Assembly (NCBI GenBank): GCA_009617715.1
Contig: VTFK01000090.1
Span: 186,001-250,000 of the forward strand
Reading direction: 5' to 3'
DNA: 64,000 nt
DNA from: Plectrocnemia conspersa
Lineage: Eukaryota > Arthropoda > Insecta > Trichoptera > Polycentropodidae
Both the position numbers and the translations under genes were made by a program. Shown here piece by piece: positions 26,265 to 36,274 of this stretch. Position 1 is the stretch's first letter; each line of letters opens with the position of its first letter. The notes under the pieces were generated by a model. That model had not been told where the DNA came from. It searched no databases and saw nothing but the letters and a program-made list of their open reading frames with translations.

Positions 26265-29200
26265 TTGTAAACAAATACAGTTTTATTGATACTGAGCAGT
26301 GAAATTGTAAATAAATTGATTTGATACATTTTAATTGGCTGAGTTATGAAATTATATTTATACTAGTAAAAAATATAACTTGTAATACACATATAATAAT
26401 TTGTATGAATATAAAAGCTCTCTTACTTGCTGTGTCTATGTTACGTATATAATGCAAAGATTAAACTGCAACAGTTATTATAAACAATAACTGGTTTAAC
26501 CATACCTTGCTCTTGTATTCTATAAAGTTAATTAAAATTTGCATTTACATTTCACTCTCAGGGAATCCACTTGAATAACACATAAACGAGCGATGCTCCT
26601 TAATTTATAAAGTATAATACATAGACACCCTCTTCAGAACTTTTCCTGGAACCTGTGCTCTAATAGAGTTTTGCTTGTCCGTAATCTTTGACGGCCGTGT
26701 GTGTCAAGTCTCGTGATCGAGGATCCGTTATGACACGACGCATTTACCACCTTCCGTTTCAAGTTGGTGTAATAGCGTCTAACGAACGGACGGCGCTCGC
26801 AAAGGTGCATGCACACTATTGCTGACAACGAGTTATAAGAGAAAATTTGTGCGTGCATACATGCATTGAACTCTTATTATGTAGTGGGAAAATATTTGTA
26901 TACAGTATACTTACGTGCACTACAACGTGTGCGTGTTCGTTTCAAACATAGCACGAAACCTACGCAACCATGTTTAAAAATCTACAACAGTATGATAATC
27001 TTTAAAACAAGCATGTCATCGGTTTGACCGACTTTATTTGGATTATTTTTTAAGCAATATATAATAATAGTTTTTAATCTTTAAACTTCCACGCTTTCAC
27101 ATACCTAGTATTTTTTATGGCGAGGAAATAAATAAAACACTAGTATTGGCAAAAGGAAATATAGGTGGGCCTGTATAATTTGTAGTTTCGCGATCTATGC
27201 CGTCCCACCACTATAACACGCATATGTTGTTTGATGCAATCAGGGCTCTCAAAATATATTAAAATAAGTTTAATAATAACTTTTATGAAATACTTCTGTA
27301 ATAAACGAACTAGATAATCGGTTCTACCTATGCAAGATTACGAAAAAGCGCCTCGTCGCCTATATTGCGCCTTCACCGCTACCCGTTTCCCACGTCAGAT
27401 TTTAAGGCGATACGCTTTCCGCACGCACATTACGAAAATCCTGCTACGAATTCCAACCGTCTTGTCGCTGCTGGCATTCCTAAATAATTTTCCAGCCATT
27501 GTCTCGCCGAATATGACCACTATGACTGACACCCACCGGCCTCGCCTTTCTTTGGGCGATCGATTTCGCGGAATGAAGTTTCAGGTCGTTCGATCAGCAA
27601 AATAGAACGTTGCCCCTTCAAATTAAATCATTTCGTAATTATGATTTATTAACCTAATTTGTTTCCGCGGAAACTATGCGCATATTACCCGTAAACGACC
27701 CCGTTATCGTCACTCAATTATTAAATTATAATTGAATTAACTTAGGTCACGAAATGGACCGTATGGCATATATTTGTACAAAAAAAACATAATTCGTCTT
27801 TAAATATATGCCATCTTTAGAAAACCGATTATTAGAAATAGTCATTTATATTTAATTGTTTAATGAAGTTAACGGAACAAGATTCAAGAAGTGGGTGACT
27901 ATCCGCATTTTGCTTGTTATTTGCGTGGCAAACCTCATCGGTCAGAACTTGATTGAAGCGCTGCGCTACTCCGTTTCAGTCCGCGGGCGACAGTACTATT
28001 TGGGAGCCTATCCCATATTCGGTTGTTGGCGAAAATAATATTTTTCATGTTTTTTTTTTCGCTATAAACCCTAAATAATTATTTGCATACGAAATCATGA
28101 CTATAAATAAAAATTCAAAATTCGAGTTTTGATTGAAAAAAAAATATGAAAAAATAAATAAATATATTATTATTATGCAAAGAAGTCCAAATAGAGCTTT
28201 TATATTCACTAAAAATACGTGAAGTCCTTGTAGCCTTGACTGCGTCTGAAAAATCTGTGTAATTTGATTTATTTATTTTCGTCTGCTTTCTTATTAGAAA
28301 ATTAACCTAGCTGGGTAAACAGATGAAGGTTTAGCAACACTGCATTCCATTTTTTACGTTTGTCAATAGCATTTGTATTTGTAACTGTCCCTAACAGCCG
28401 TTGAATATGCTTTAGTTAATCTCTGAGATATCTGATGGTCACGTACAAAATGCACTTGCGTATTGCGACAAGTTTTGTTTCTCACGGTCAATGCGTAAAT
28501 TTCAATATTTGGCTAATTTTCGTCGATGGTTCACACAGCTGTTAAATTGTTCTATCATGTCTTTCAAATATACTATGTTTACGAAAGCAACCCAAATTAT
28601 CATAGACTTGTATATGCTTTGGATACAGAACAGCTGTTTCACGCACTTCTTCTGACAATATATATCTTATAAATTCTATTAATTTTTAATTTTTAGCTGC
28701 ATAAGCGACATGTATAACTCCTCATAACAGTGCAAGTACAGAGACATCTGCAGCATTAATAAATTAATATCTCAATTATGCTTATTTCTAACTTATATTT
28801 GTCTCTCAAAAACTAAATCGACGAATTCTTAAATGTTTATGTTATGGTAAAATTACTAATCTAATAGACCAGAATAAACATAATCTCTATAGTCGTTCGT
28901 TGTACCGAGTGGCGCCTACATAATTTCAAGGCTAATATAGATATTTTATTAGCTATTATATGAAAGCTTAAATGTTCACATTTCTATCTTAAGTTTATAT
29001 TTAACTGTAACCCTGTTAACACTTGAGTTTTAGTACTTTAGTTTTCAAGTGTTAATTTAATACAAGTATTAATATTGCGATAAAATTTTATATCAAAATA
29101 TTTAATTAAAATTATTTTATGTATTATTACGTCGAGATCAGGAATTTTAGATGAGTATTTCCCGTGAGCTGGAACGGAGTGTTGCTCGTGCAGCAGCTGT

Positions 29201-29920
29201 TTTGCGCTAAAAGCTCATAATTTCGTGCTTTGCGTTCTTAAGCATATTGTTATAAAATATATATTATTGGTTATAGTTTAACCTCAAATATGGCGAATGA
29301 ATTTAAAGTAAACATAGCTCTTTAACAGACTTGCAATCTAGCTTTTCTACGTTGTCTATTGGAGATTTATGCCGAATCCGCTATAACGTTTATTGCAAAT
29401 ACTAAGTCGGGTTTAGTCTTAAGTACGTGCCGGTCACGAGCGCGATTTGCATTCAGTTTCTTTATTGATACATTGTATATATGTTGTTATTAGAACTATA
29501 TTTATATTTTTACTATTAAATTACTTTTCTATATAAATATATTATTGTAAGTCGAGTTTTCGATTTGTGTTAAAAATCCTCCATATCAAAATTGATTTAT
29601 CTAAAGTTATATCTTTAAACTTTCTTGACATGCGTCTCTGTCCTTCATCCACCTAAAATTTTTCTATTACCTAATTTTGTATTATAGCTATCTTCGCCGT
29701 TTTTCAGGGAAAGTTCTGTTAGTTGAGTGATTTTGTCTGTCATTCTAAATTGTTCCATTATTTGGCGTCGGTTTTGTCTATCAATTCTGTTATACGCTTA
29801 ATTTAACATTTCTCTATGCTCATGCTGATTGAGACTAGGTGGTCTGTAGTTTCCCTACCATTTCGGACACCACGTTATTCTTATTTTAAAGTCTTCAGTA
29901 AATATATTGATATACAACAT
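26265..29920. other. gene-poor stretch with GC-richer patches
   Basis: A GC-richer block at 27330-27720 contains a 91-codon plus-strand frame (27330-27605) with no recognisable domain. Other patches lie at 26680-26800, 27900-28030 and 29150-29240. No gene is called. Confidence 0.4.
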
Positions 29921-30243
29921 TAGTCCAGTCAAATAAGGGTTTAACCTCGGAATGAAAGATAACAAGCTGAAATTTTGCACAGACCTTTGTTTTGGCGTTT
30001 TAAATATATGGTCAAAAGTCTCAAAAGATATCGTGTCTGCTAATCAATATATTAAAGGTCAAAGGTCATAAAAATCGTTTTTTTGCAAATATCTCGCCTC
30101 TTTTGCGTCGCATGTCATTAAATGTTTAACAAAACTTATAGAAAATAAAATTTTCTACAAGTTTGTTGTAATTTATTTCTTCGTATGGTTAATGGTTTTC
30201 GAGATATAGCGCGGGGAGTGGGAAGCGCGCATCCGTTTATAGG
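29921..30243 (+). repeat. left terminal inverted repeat of the long-TIR transposon
   Basis: Contains landmarks shared with the right end: CTCGGAATGAAAGATA, GCTGAAATTTTGCACAGACC, ATATCGTGTCTGCTAATCAA, GCAAATATCTCGC and GAGATATAGCGCG. Confidence 0.8.
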
Positions 30244-30249
30244 ATAACG

Positions 30250-31860
30250 CTATGTAAACTACGGAGACAGAGTTACCTGTACATTCTTCCACAGTTTCGT
30301 AGAGAACATCGCAAATTGTTATCTGCTGAATGAACCCATCTAAAGCATTATAACTTTCAATCTCCATATCTTCAAAAATTATCATCGATAATGCAAAAAA
30401 GTAATACGTATGGCCTCTGATACTTTGCAAAAGCGGGACCATCCAACATTTTGTCGACAGAATTCGATGCATAAATTGTACTGAGAGCTTTCTTGATTCC
30501 GCTTCCATTCATTATATACCCTATGCAACCAATAAAAGACATAAGCATATGAAAGCCTCCTAGTTTCACAACTACTCTGGACAAGTCTGAGCTAGCATCT
30601 GAAGCTGCTACGATTTCACGTGCTTTTATGTACAACGGCTGATCAAAAGTTATTAAGCATGTTCTTTGTTCATGTTTCTTGGCAGTGTTTATAGCACATT
30701 GTAATGTAGTGTAAATTGTGTCCATATTACTCACAGGATGATGAATAAAAGTAAGAAGCAGAATCCGAGAAGTTACAAAGTTCTCATTGCTTTTTGTAAG
30801 TTGTTCAATAAATCCATTCCCACCCTGGCAACGGTGAGATATTTTTCCACTTTCCGTACTTCCACAACAAATCAACTACATTAAATATTTGTTAGGTTAG
30901 TTCTTCTACATCATTAAAATTTTGAACTTGAATCTCTTGCTCAATCCGGGTACGACATGATTTTCATACACTAGAAGGGGTATATGTGATAGTGCTGCTA
31001 ACTCCTTTGCACTTGGTTTTGTTGTAAATTTCTTTATGCGGTCATCAGATATAACTTCAGATTATGGAGTTATTATTTTTATCATTCCCATTATATGAAC
31101 AGTATTATAGTCATCAAGAGTATAAATATTTTTCTGCATTATCTGCTGCATACTGTACTAAGGCACTTGACTATGATGGTTGATTACGAGGCTGTGGGTG
31201 ATAAACAGCTGAAATTTAACATTTTACAGTATCACTATATGAAGCGAAAAAAACCTAAACTTGACAAAAAACATCCAAAAGTCTTTTTTTTTGGATGTTT
31301 GGCCTATCTGTATTTTTTTCTATGAAGAAATACAGATAGGCCTATTAATAACTGCGAAGAAAAAGGACCGTTTTCGTATGGAAGTCATTATAGCATGACT
31401 TATAGCTGTGTATTTCGTTTTAAAATGCCCGTCTTTCCTTTTCTGTTCTTTATAATAACTTCTTGCAGAAAATGTAATAAAGTTTTCGGAATTTCTTCAT
31501 TAATATTTTACTCGGGGGCGGATAAGACTTGGTCTCAACAACAGAAGATCGAATATCTTCTCTAATAATCGCCGCAGCAGCTTCCACTACGCGCAAGTGT
31601 TCTTCTTCCGAAGTGGCTTTTTTTATTTTCATACCAAGCTATGGATAAAACTTAAGCTTGAGCATCGCGAAAAGAAAAAATAGGGAATGATCCAATCTTC
31701 GTTATAACTATAATATCAGTTAAATATTTTTCTCTTAATTTGGAAATGATCTTCTTATCATCTGGTACATACTCCGTAAGGACATCTCTCAACTCTTTCA
31801 ATTTTTTCGCACAAATTTCTTGTCGAGCAATATTTCATTTTTAATTCCTAATAATACAAT
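30250..31860 (-). pseudogene. decayed transposon protein of the long-TIR element
   Basis: The minus strand gives separated open pieces in order: a lysine/aspartate-rich segment (about 31830-31690, LRDVLTEYVPDDKKIIS), a piece with IIREDIRSS (31632-31450), and the longest frame 30875-30372, with TFDQPLYIKAREIV, KLGGFHMLMSFIGCIGY and NGSGIKKALSTIY. A shift near 30430 leads into a frame with IRGHTYYFFALSMII to about 30250. From memory, proteins with this FDQPLY-x-KA...GGFH-x-LM...GSG layout recur in many animal genomes and look transposon-linked. I know no assigned function and could not search. Catalytic residues are not identified. Several frameshifts make this copy non-functional. Confidence 0.6.
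31269..31342. repeat. two perfect hairpins back to back
   Basis: AAACATCCAAAA (31269-31280) pairs with 31289-31300. GGCCTATCTGTATTT (31301-31315) pairs with 31328-31342. The second begins at the base after the first ends. Both lie inside the long-TIR transposon. Confidence 0.9.
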
Positions 31861-31972
31861 GAAGAAAGTAATAAAATTATGGTTCAAACGACTTGCTGAG
31901 ACCACTTTTTTCACGATTGTTTACTTTTCAAAGCTTATACCAAGTTAAGCAGGTAGAAATACTCGCTGGATT

Positions 31973-32304
31973 CTATAAACGGATGTACGCCTCCCACTCT
32001 TCGCGCTATATCTCAAAAACGGTTAATGATACAAAACAAATATTAAAACTAAACTTGTAGATACTTTTATGCTTTACAAGTTTTGTGAAGCATCTAATGA
32101 CGTGCAACGCATAAAACGCGAGATATTTGCAAAAAAACAAATTTTGTGACCTTTGACTTTTGATATCTTGATTAGCAGACACGATATTTTATGAGACTTT
32201 TCACCCTGTCTTTAGAACATCAAAACGAAGGTCTGTGCAAAATTTCAGCTTGGTATCTTTCATTCCGAGGTTTAGCCTTTATTTCGCCTTATTTGACTAG
32301 ACTA
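31973..32304 (-). repeat. right terminal inverted repeat of the long-TIR transposon
   Basis: The reverse complement carries the same landmarks in the same order as the left repeat, with substitutions and small indels. Confidence 0.8.
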
Positions 32305-33155
32305 CATGCTTATTATGCTTTCCTACTTTGAAGTGATCTATTTAAACGAACATGTGTCGTTCTTAGTTGGCTCCTGGCAAAGCTAAGTGACAGAGCTAGC
32401 ATGATCTAAACGCGTAAGTACATACATGATCTTGTAAGATGATCGATTATGACATTGATTCGCGAAAGTCGCTCAGATATGCAGCAGCATCCCAACTTGG
32501 CAGCATTCCTGCTGTTACTTTCGATTGCTCATCGGACCGGTGTGAGTTTTCCACAGTTTGTTCGCCAATTACCGGCTGCTAATAGCAGCTTCTATGTCGT
32601 GTCGAACATCTTCTCGGGTCGGTCGACCTCGGCTCTATCCCGGTGTTTGAACAGGTGATGGAAAATGCATGGTGCATGCGCAGTATCGCTGTCGACGCGC
32701 GAAAATCTCCGCACTCGCTTAGCATTTCCATTCGCGACCTCAATCTGTTATTGTCTATTTTTTTGCGGTGTGCGAAAAAATCTCAGCTTTGTACTTTAGG
32801 ACAGTCAATGACCGGTGACGACTGAAGACAGTCAGCCGTGACCTTCGCAGTTACGTGTGTTTGCAGGCGCTCGTTGCAATTTAACTTTTATTGATTATTA
32901 TTTTACATATGGCTCTCAACATGCTAGTTACTAGACACAGTATTGTCTTAAACTTGGTAGGTATTATCAAAAAATAGGCTTGAATTTATATTTTTGACTT
33001 TTCTGTAGAATATTTAAAAATCTAAAATTATTTTTGCTTCATTAAGAGTATTTTACTCTTTCAGTGTAATTTGTGTCTAGTTTTTGATTATGAGTATTAC
33101 CATTTGTGCAGTCAGTTAGACGCCGGAAGATTAGACATATATTTTTATTGGTTAG
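32305..33155. other. GC-richer patch, possible regulatory sequence or exon
   Basis: 32440-32870 is richer in GC than its flanks. A plus frame from 32449 (MTLIRESRSDMQQHPN...) reaches a GTGAGT donor near 32540 after about 31 codons, which could be a coding first exon, but nothing downstream confirms it. Confidence 0.3.
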
Positions 33156-33159
33156 CGGA

Positions 33160-33846
33160 TTATTGCTCTCATGGCAACTGCTCACAGGAAGATTGCTCAC
33201 ACGTACATTGGTCACAAGGTAACTTTTTATAAGAAACTTAGTAACAAATCGATCGCTTACAAGGCGATTACTCATACGAATATTGCTCACACGGAACATA
33301 TTGAGATTTAAGAAGATATTTAATAATAATAATTAAATTGTTACTAAATTAAAAAATCATGTTTTCCAAGTGATTAAATAGGAAATTAATAAATATATTA
33401 TATATACACTAATACATAATTTTATTATTTCCATTATAATATACATACATACTACATACAAATATTGTAAAAATAAGTATGTGCACGAAAAAATGAAAAT
33501 AATACATTCAATTGAAGGCCAAAAGTATTTGTAAATATAAACAACTTTATACAAAATATTTACGACAAATTAATACAAAATATTAAATACATATTGTTTT
33601 TATGTATTTAAAATTTTCAAAATTCGTAAGCCCCTCATTAATATCTCAAAAATTTGTTCGCAATGAACGTGTTTTGAAATTAAAAATCTTGCCTTTCCTT
33701 AAATTGTGTGAGTGATGTTCCGTGTGAGCAATATTCGTATGAGAAATTGCCTCGTGAGTGATCGATCTGGGACCAATAATCGTGTGATCAGTATTCCGCG
33801 TGAGAAATTTTCCTGTGACTAGTTGCCATGTGAGCCCCCCTCTAAT
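33160..33846. mobile_element. inverted-repeat (foldback-like) element made of 15-bp units
   Basis: The left arm (about 33160-33320) and the reverse complement of the right arm (about 33690-33846) share CATGGCAACT, TCACAGGAA, ATCGATC, CTCATACGAATATTGCTC and CACACGGAACAT in the same order. Each arm is built from degenerate 15-base units with consensus near ATTGCTCACACGGAA. The left arm holds nine units in perfect 15-base register. Between the arms lie about 370 AT-rich bases without a gene. This is the architecture of a non-autonomous foldback element. No target duplication is obvious and no transposase is present. Confidence 0.6.
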
Positions 33847-33849
33847 GAT

Positions 33850-34135
33850 GCGTGCGAATGTCTTATGGATAGCGATTTTTAAACGAAGCCATTGTGTTCG
33901 CATCGCGATGAAGACGAAAAACACAATATATACTATTGTGGAGTAGATTAATAGCTTTAGTACAATAATGTCTGTCGCGGTTCTTGGGTGTTCTATTATA
34001 ACGATTTCATGAACTATAAATTTAAAATATGATCGTTTTTACTTATATCAGTTCATATAAAAAATAGTGAATAATCTAAAAAGACGTGGTCCTGAGAATA
34101 GGATGGACAAAATTTAAACTTTATCGTTTCAAAGC
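33850..34135. other. AT-rich spacer, no feature seen
   Basis: No ORF or repeat can be supported here. Confidence 0.4.
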
Positions 34136-34140
34136 ACTCA

Positions 34141-34210
34141 CAATGATTAACCGTCTACATTGTAGACGGTTAATCATTGTTGGGTCATTGTAGACTCTAC
34201 AATGACCCAA
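34141..34210. repeat. two perfect hairpins back to back
   Basis: 34141-34179 has 19-bp arms beginning CAATGATTAACCGTCTAC. 34180-34210 has 14-bp arms (TTGGGTCATTGTAG and its complement) around a 3-base loop. They abut with no gap, and both share the core CATTGTAGAC. Confidence 0.95.
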
Positions 34211-34371
34211 CGAAACGAAACGAAGGAAAAAACAATAATAGACGCGAAAACGTTGAGGAAGTGTAGGCGAAGAGTGGTCACGGTGACCACACACGCTTGT
34301 GGGACGAATGTGTAATATCATCGTCTCGATTTGCATTCGCAGTGTGACAATGGCCGTGTAAGCAGTTGTAA

Positions 34372-34584
34372 TCAGTCGCACCAGGAGCGCTCCTTCCAGC
34401 GCCCGTGCTTCTGTTTCGACTCAGAAAAATCGCTATTTGATTACAACGGTTCTAATGTTCGGTCATTCCGATTTATCACCGCAAACGAGCCAGTCACATT
34501 TCACCTCTTATCTGACGGTCGTTAACGACACCTAACGTACACCAGCTAGATCTTTGGTATTCTGTGCTTAGATATTGGACCGAG
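34372..34584 (+). promoter_or_regulatory. candidate initiator promoter and 5' untranslated exon
   Basis: TCAGTCG at 34372-34378 matches the arthropod initiator (TCAGT). The following GC-richer 200 bases end GACCGAG|GTACGT with the donor at 34585-34586. The frames inside are short, so an untranslated first exon is the likeliest reading. The same TCAGTCG heptamer opens the candidate exon at 39.8 kb. Confidence 0.35.
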
Positions 34585-34589
34585 GTACG

Positions 34590-36035
34590 TTGTTTCCTTT
34601 CGGTTTTTTACTGTTGTTATTGCGTATTGTGTAATGAGTAGTGTAAAAAACTTATTACATTGCCTTTCCGGCGTGGAGCTAAAATTAATTAAAAGTGAAA
34701 TATTGAATTCTTCTCACATCAAACATTGTCATTATTAATGTAAGATTTAATTTGTAGAACAGATCGCTTGTATATTTACGCTTCTGATGGTTATAGTATG
34801 AAAAAACTTTCACTGTTTTGATTAACAGAACGAATTTGGAATACTTGCTACACGATTGCATAAGAAATAATTAACGCGTTCTAGCGTTTATTTTAGAAAC
34901 AAATTAGTGATGATGAAAGAGAGATGAATATTAATGTTGTTAAATAGTTCGTGCTGGGGATATCCGAATCATTTTACTTATTTATAAAAAATGTTTTTAA
35001 TATACAATATTTCTAGTTCAGCTACGTGCGAACTATGCTAAACACAATGTACTATATACGTCAGTTATCTATGTTCATATTTTATTATACAATTTAAAGA
35101 TCTCATGATTAGAACATGTTATTACATTTGCAAATTGGCCTGTAATTTTTGTATGTATTTTCATTTAAAAACTATTTTTTATTTAATTTTTAACAAAAAA
35201 GTTATTTTATTAATTACATCATTTTATAATGTCTTCAATCATTCAATTTTTAATTGAAAATATCTTACAAACGATATTTTTTGAAGGGCATGAATGAAAT
35301 GCCATTTTTCAGTAAAATGTCTTGCTTAATTCTTCCGTCGATTAACGGATTAGTACTATAATTACTACGCAGAAGCTACTAGTCTCAATTATGTACTTAT
35401 GTGTTCAATTGCTTCAAAACCCAACATTTTTATACTTCCTCAGCATCATAATAGGCAACATTATAAGTTAGTTTGTACTGTGGATTCAGAAAATCTAAGA
35501 GAACTCAACTATTGTATATAACTAGTAGCTTATCCTTGGTTCAATAGCTTGACAATTGCGTGAAATTCACTTTGTCTTCCATTAAGAAAATTATTTTAAA
35601 GACTGTTACATTGGTAGATGCAAGTATTGCTTGTTTTCGAAGCCACTTATTTTATGTGTTACAGTAAATGTGTATTTCAGTGAAAATATATTTTCATTAG
35701 TATAAATATAATAAATGATCAGTTAAATTCACTAAACAATTGATTTATAATTTCACTGGTTAATATCTTTATCAATATATTTTAGCATTAACAGGTGATG
35801 TATCGACCTATAACTATCTTTTAAAAATGATGTATTTTTTAATACATATATATATTATCTACGAGCTAAAGTAGCTCACTATTAGAGAATTTTCACTACT
35901 CAATATGTACGACATTTATGATTAATTATCACCTTCTCCATTTATGAATTTAGTAAAGTCTAGGTAAACCTAATTTGTGATGATTGATCTGAATTATAAT
36001 TATATAATAATCACCAAGTCCGATCTCTTAGACAC
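34590..36035. other. AT-rich stretch, no gene seen
   Basis: Chance ORFs and A/T runs only. Confidence 0.45.
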
Positions 36036-36039
36036 GATA

Positions 36040-36270
36040 AAAAATTATATCCATATGGGATTGGAACCCAGGTCTTTCAGGTCAATAGTCAGCGACTTAT
36101 ACCATTCGTAATTTGCCGTTCAAACCCGAACATATAACCTAAACGAATTAACTTCGCTTAGGTTAGGTTTAAACAGCAAATGGACGTTTCGCAACTGTCA
36201 AATTATTTTTCAGCATATAACTTCACTGGCATGTATCAGTTTTTGCTAGTATATACATATATTATATCTA
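36040..36270 (-). repeat. tRNA-derived SINE-like repeat
   Basis: The minus strand, read from about 36115 down to 36050, gives TGGTATAAGTCGCTGA (A-box-like) and, after about 25 bases, GGGTTCCAATCCC (B-box-like), with ACCTGAAAGACC between them, typical of a tRNA-derived SINE head. The body (36130-36260) contains an inverted AACCTAA..TTAGGTT motif and the GTCCATTTGCTGTTTAAAC phrase shared with the copy near 26.15 kb. Confidence 0.5.
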
Positions 36271-36274
36271 CCAG

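Larger units (their letters stand above)
29921..32304 (-). mobile_element. unclassified DNA transposon with long terminal inverted repeats
   Basis: The element starts TAGTCCAGTCAAATAAGG at 29921 and ends with the near-complement CCTTATTTGACTAGACTA at 32304. The inverted repeats extend about 323 bases on the left (29921-30243) and 332 on the right (31973-32304), similar through most of their length with many substitutions. Both flanks carry CAT directly outside the ends, a possible 3-bp target duplication; a TA duplication overlapping the ends is the alternative. Inside lies a decayed minus-strand coding region (about 31860 to 30250). The size, ends and single decayed gene fit a cut-and-paste DNA transposon. 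I cannot place it in a named superfamily. Confidence 0.75.

Noticed and set aside
27330..27605. 91-codon plus-strand frame
   Set aside because: No recognisable domain, Kozak context or splice partner; GC-rich patch effect.
33042..33924. Two ORFs with pentapeptide periodicity as real proteins
   Set aside because: The periodicity follows from the 15-bp units of the inverted-repeat element, which keep one frame open; the two arms give similar peptides from opposite strands.
36050..36115. Functional tRNA gene
   Set aside because: A-box- and B-box-like sequences are present, but no complete cloverleaf or acceptor stem could be formed; SINE head is the better reading.
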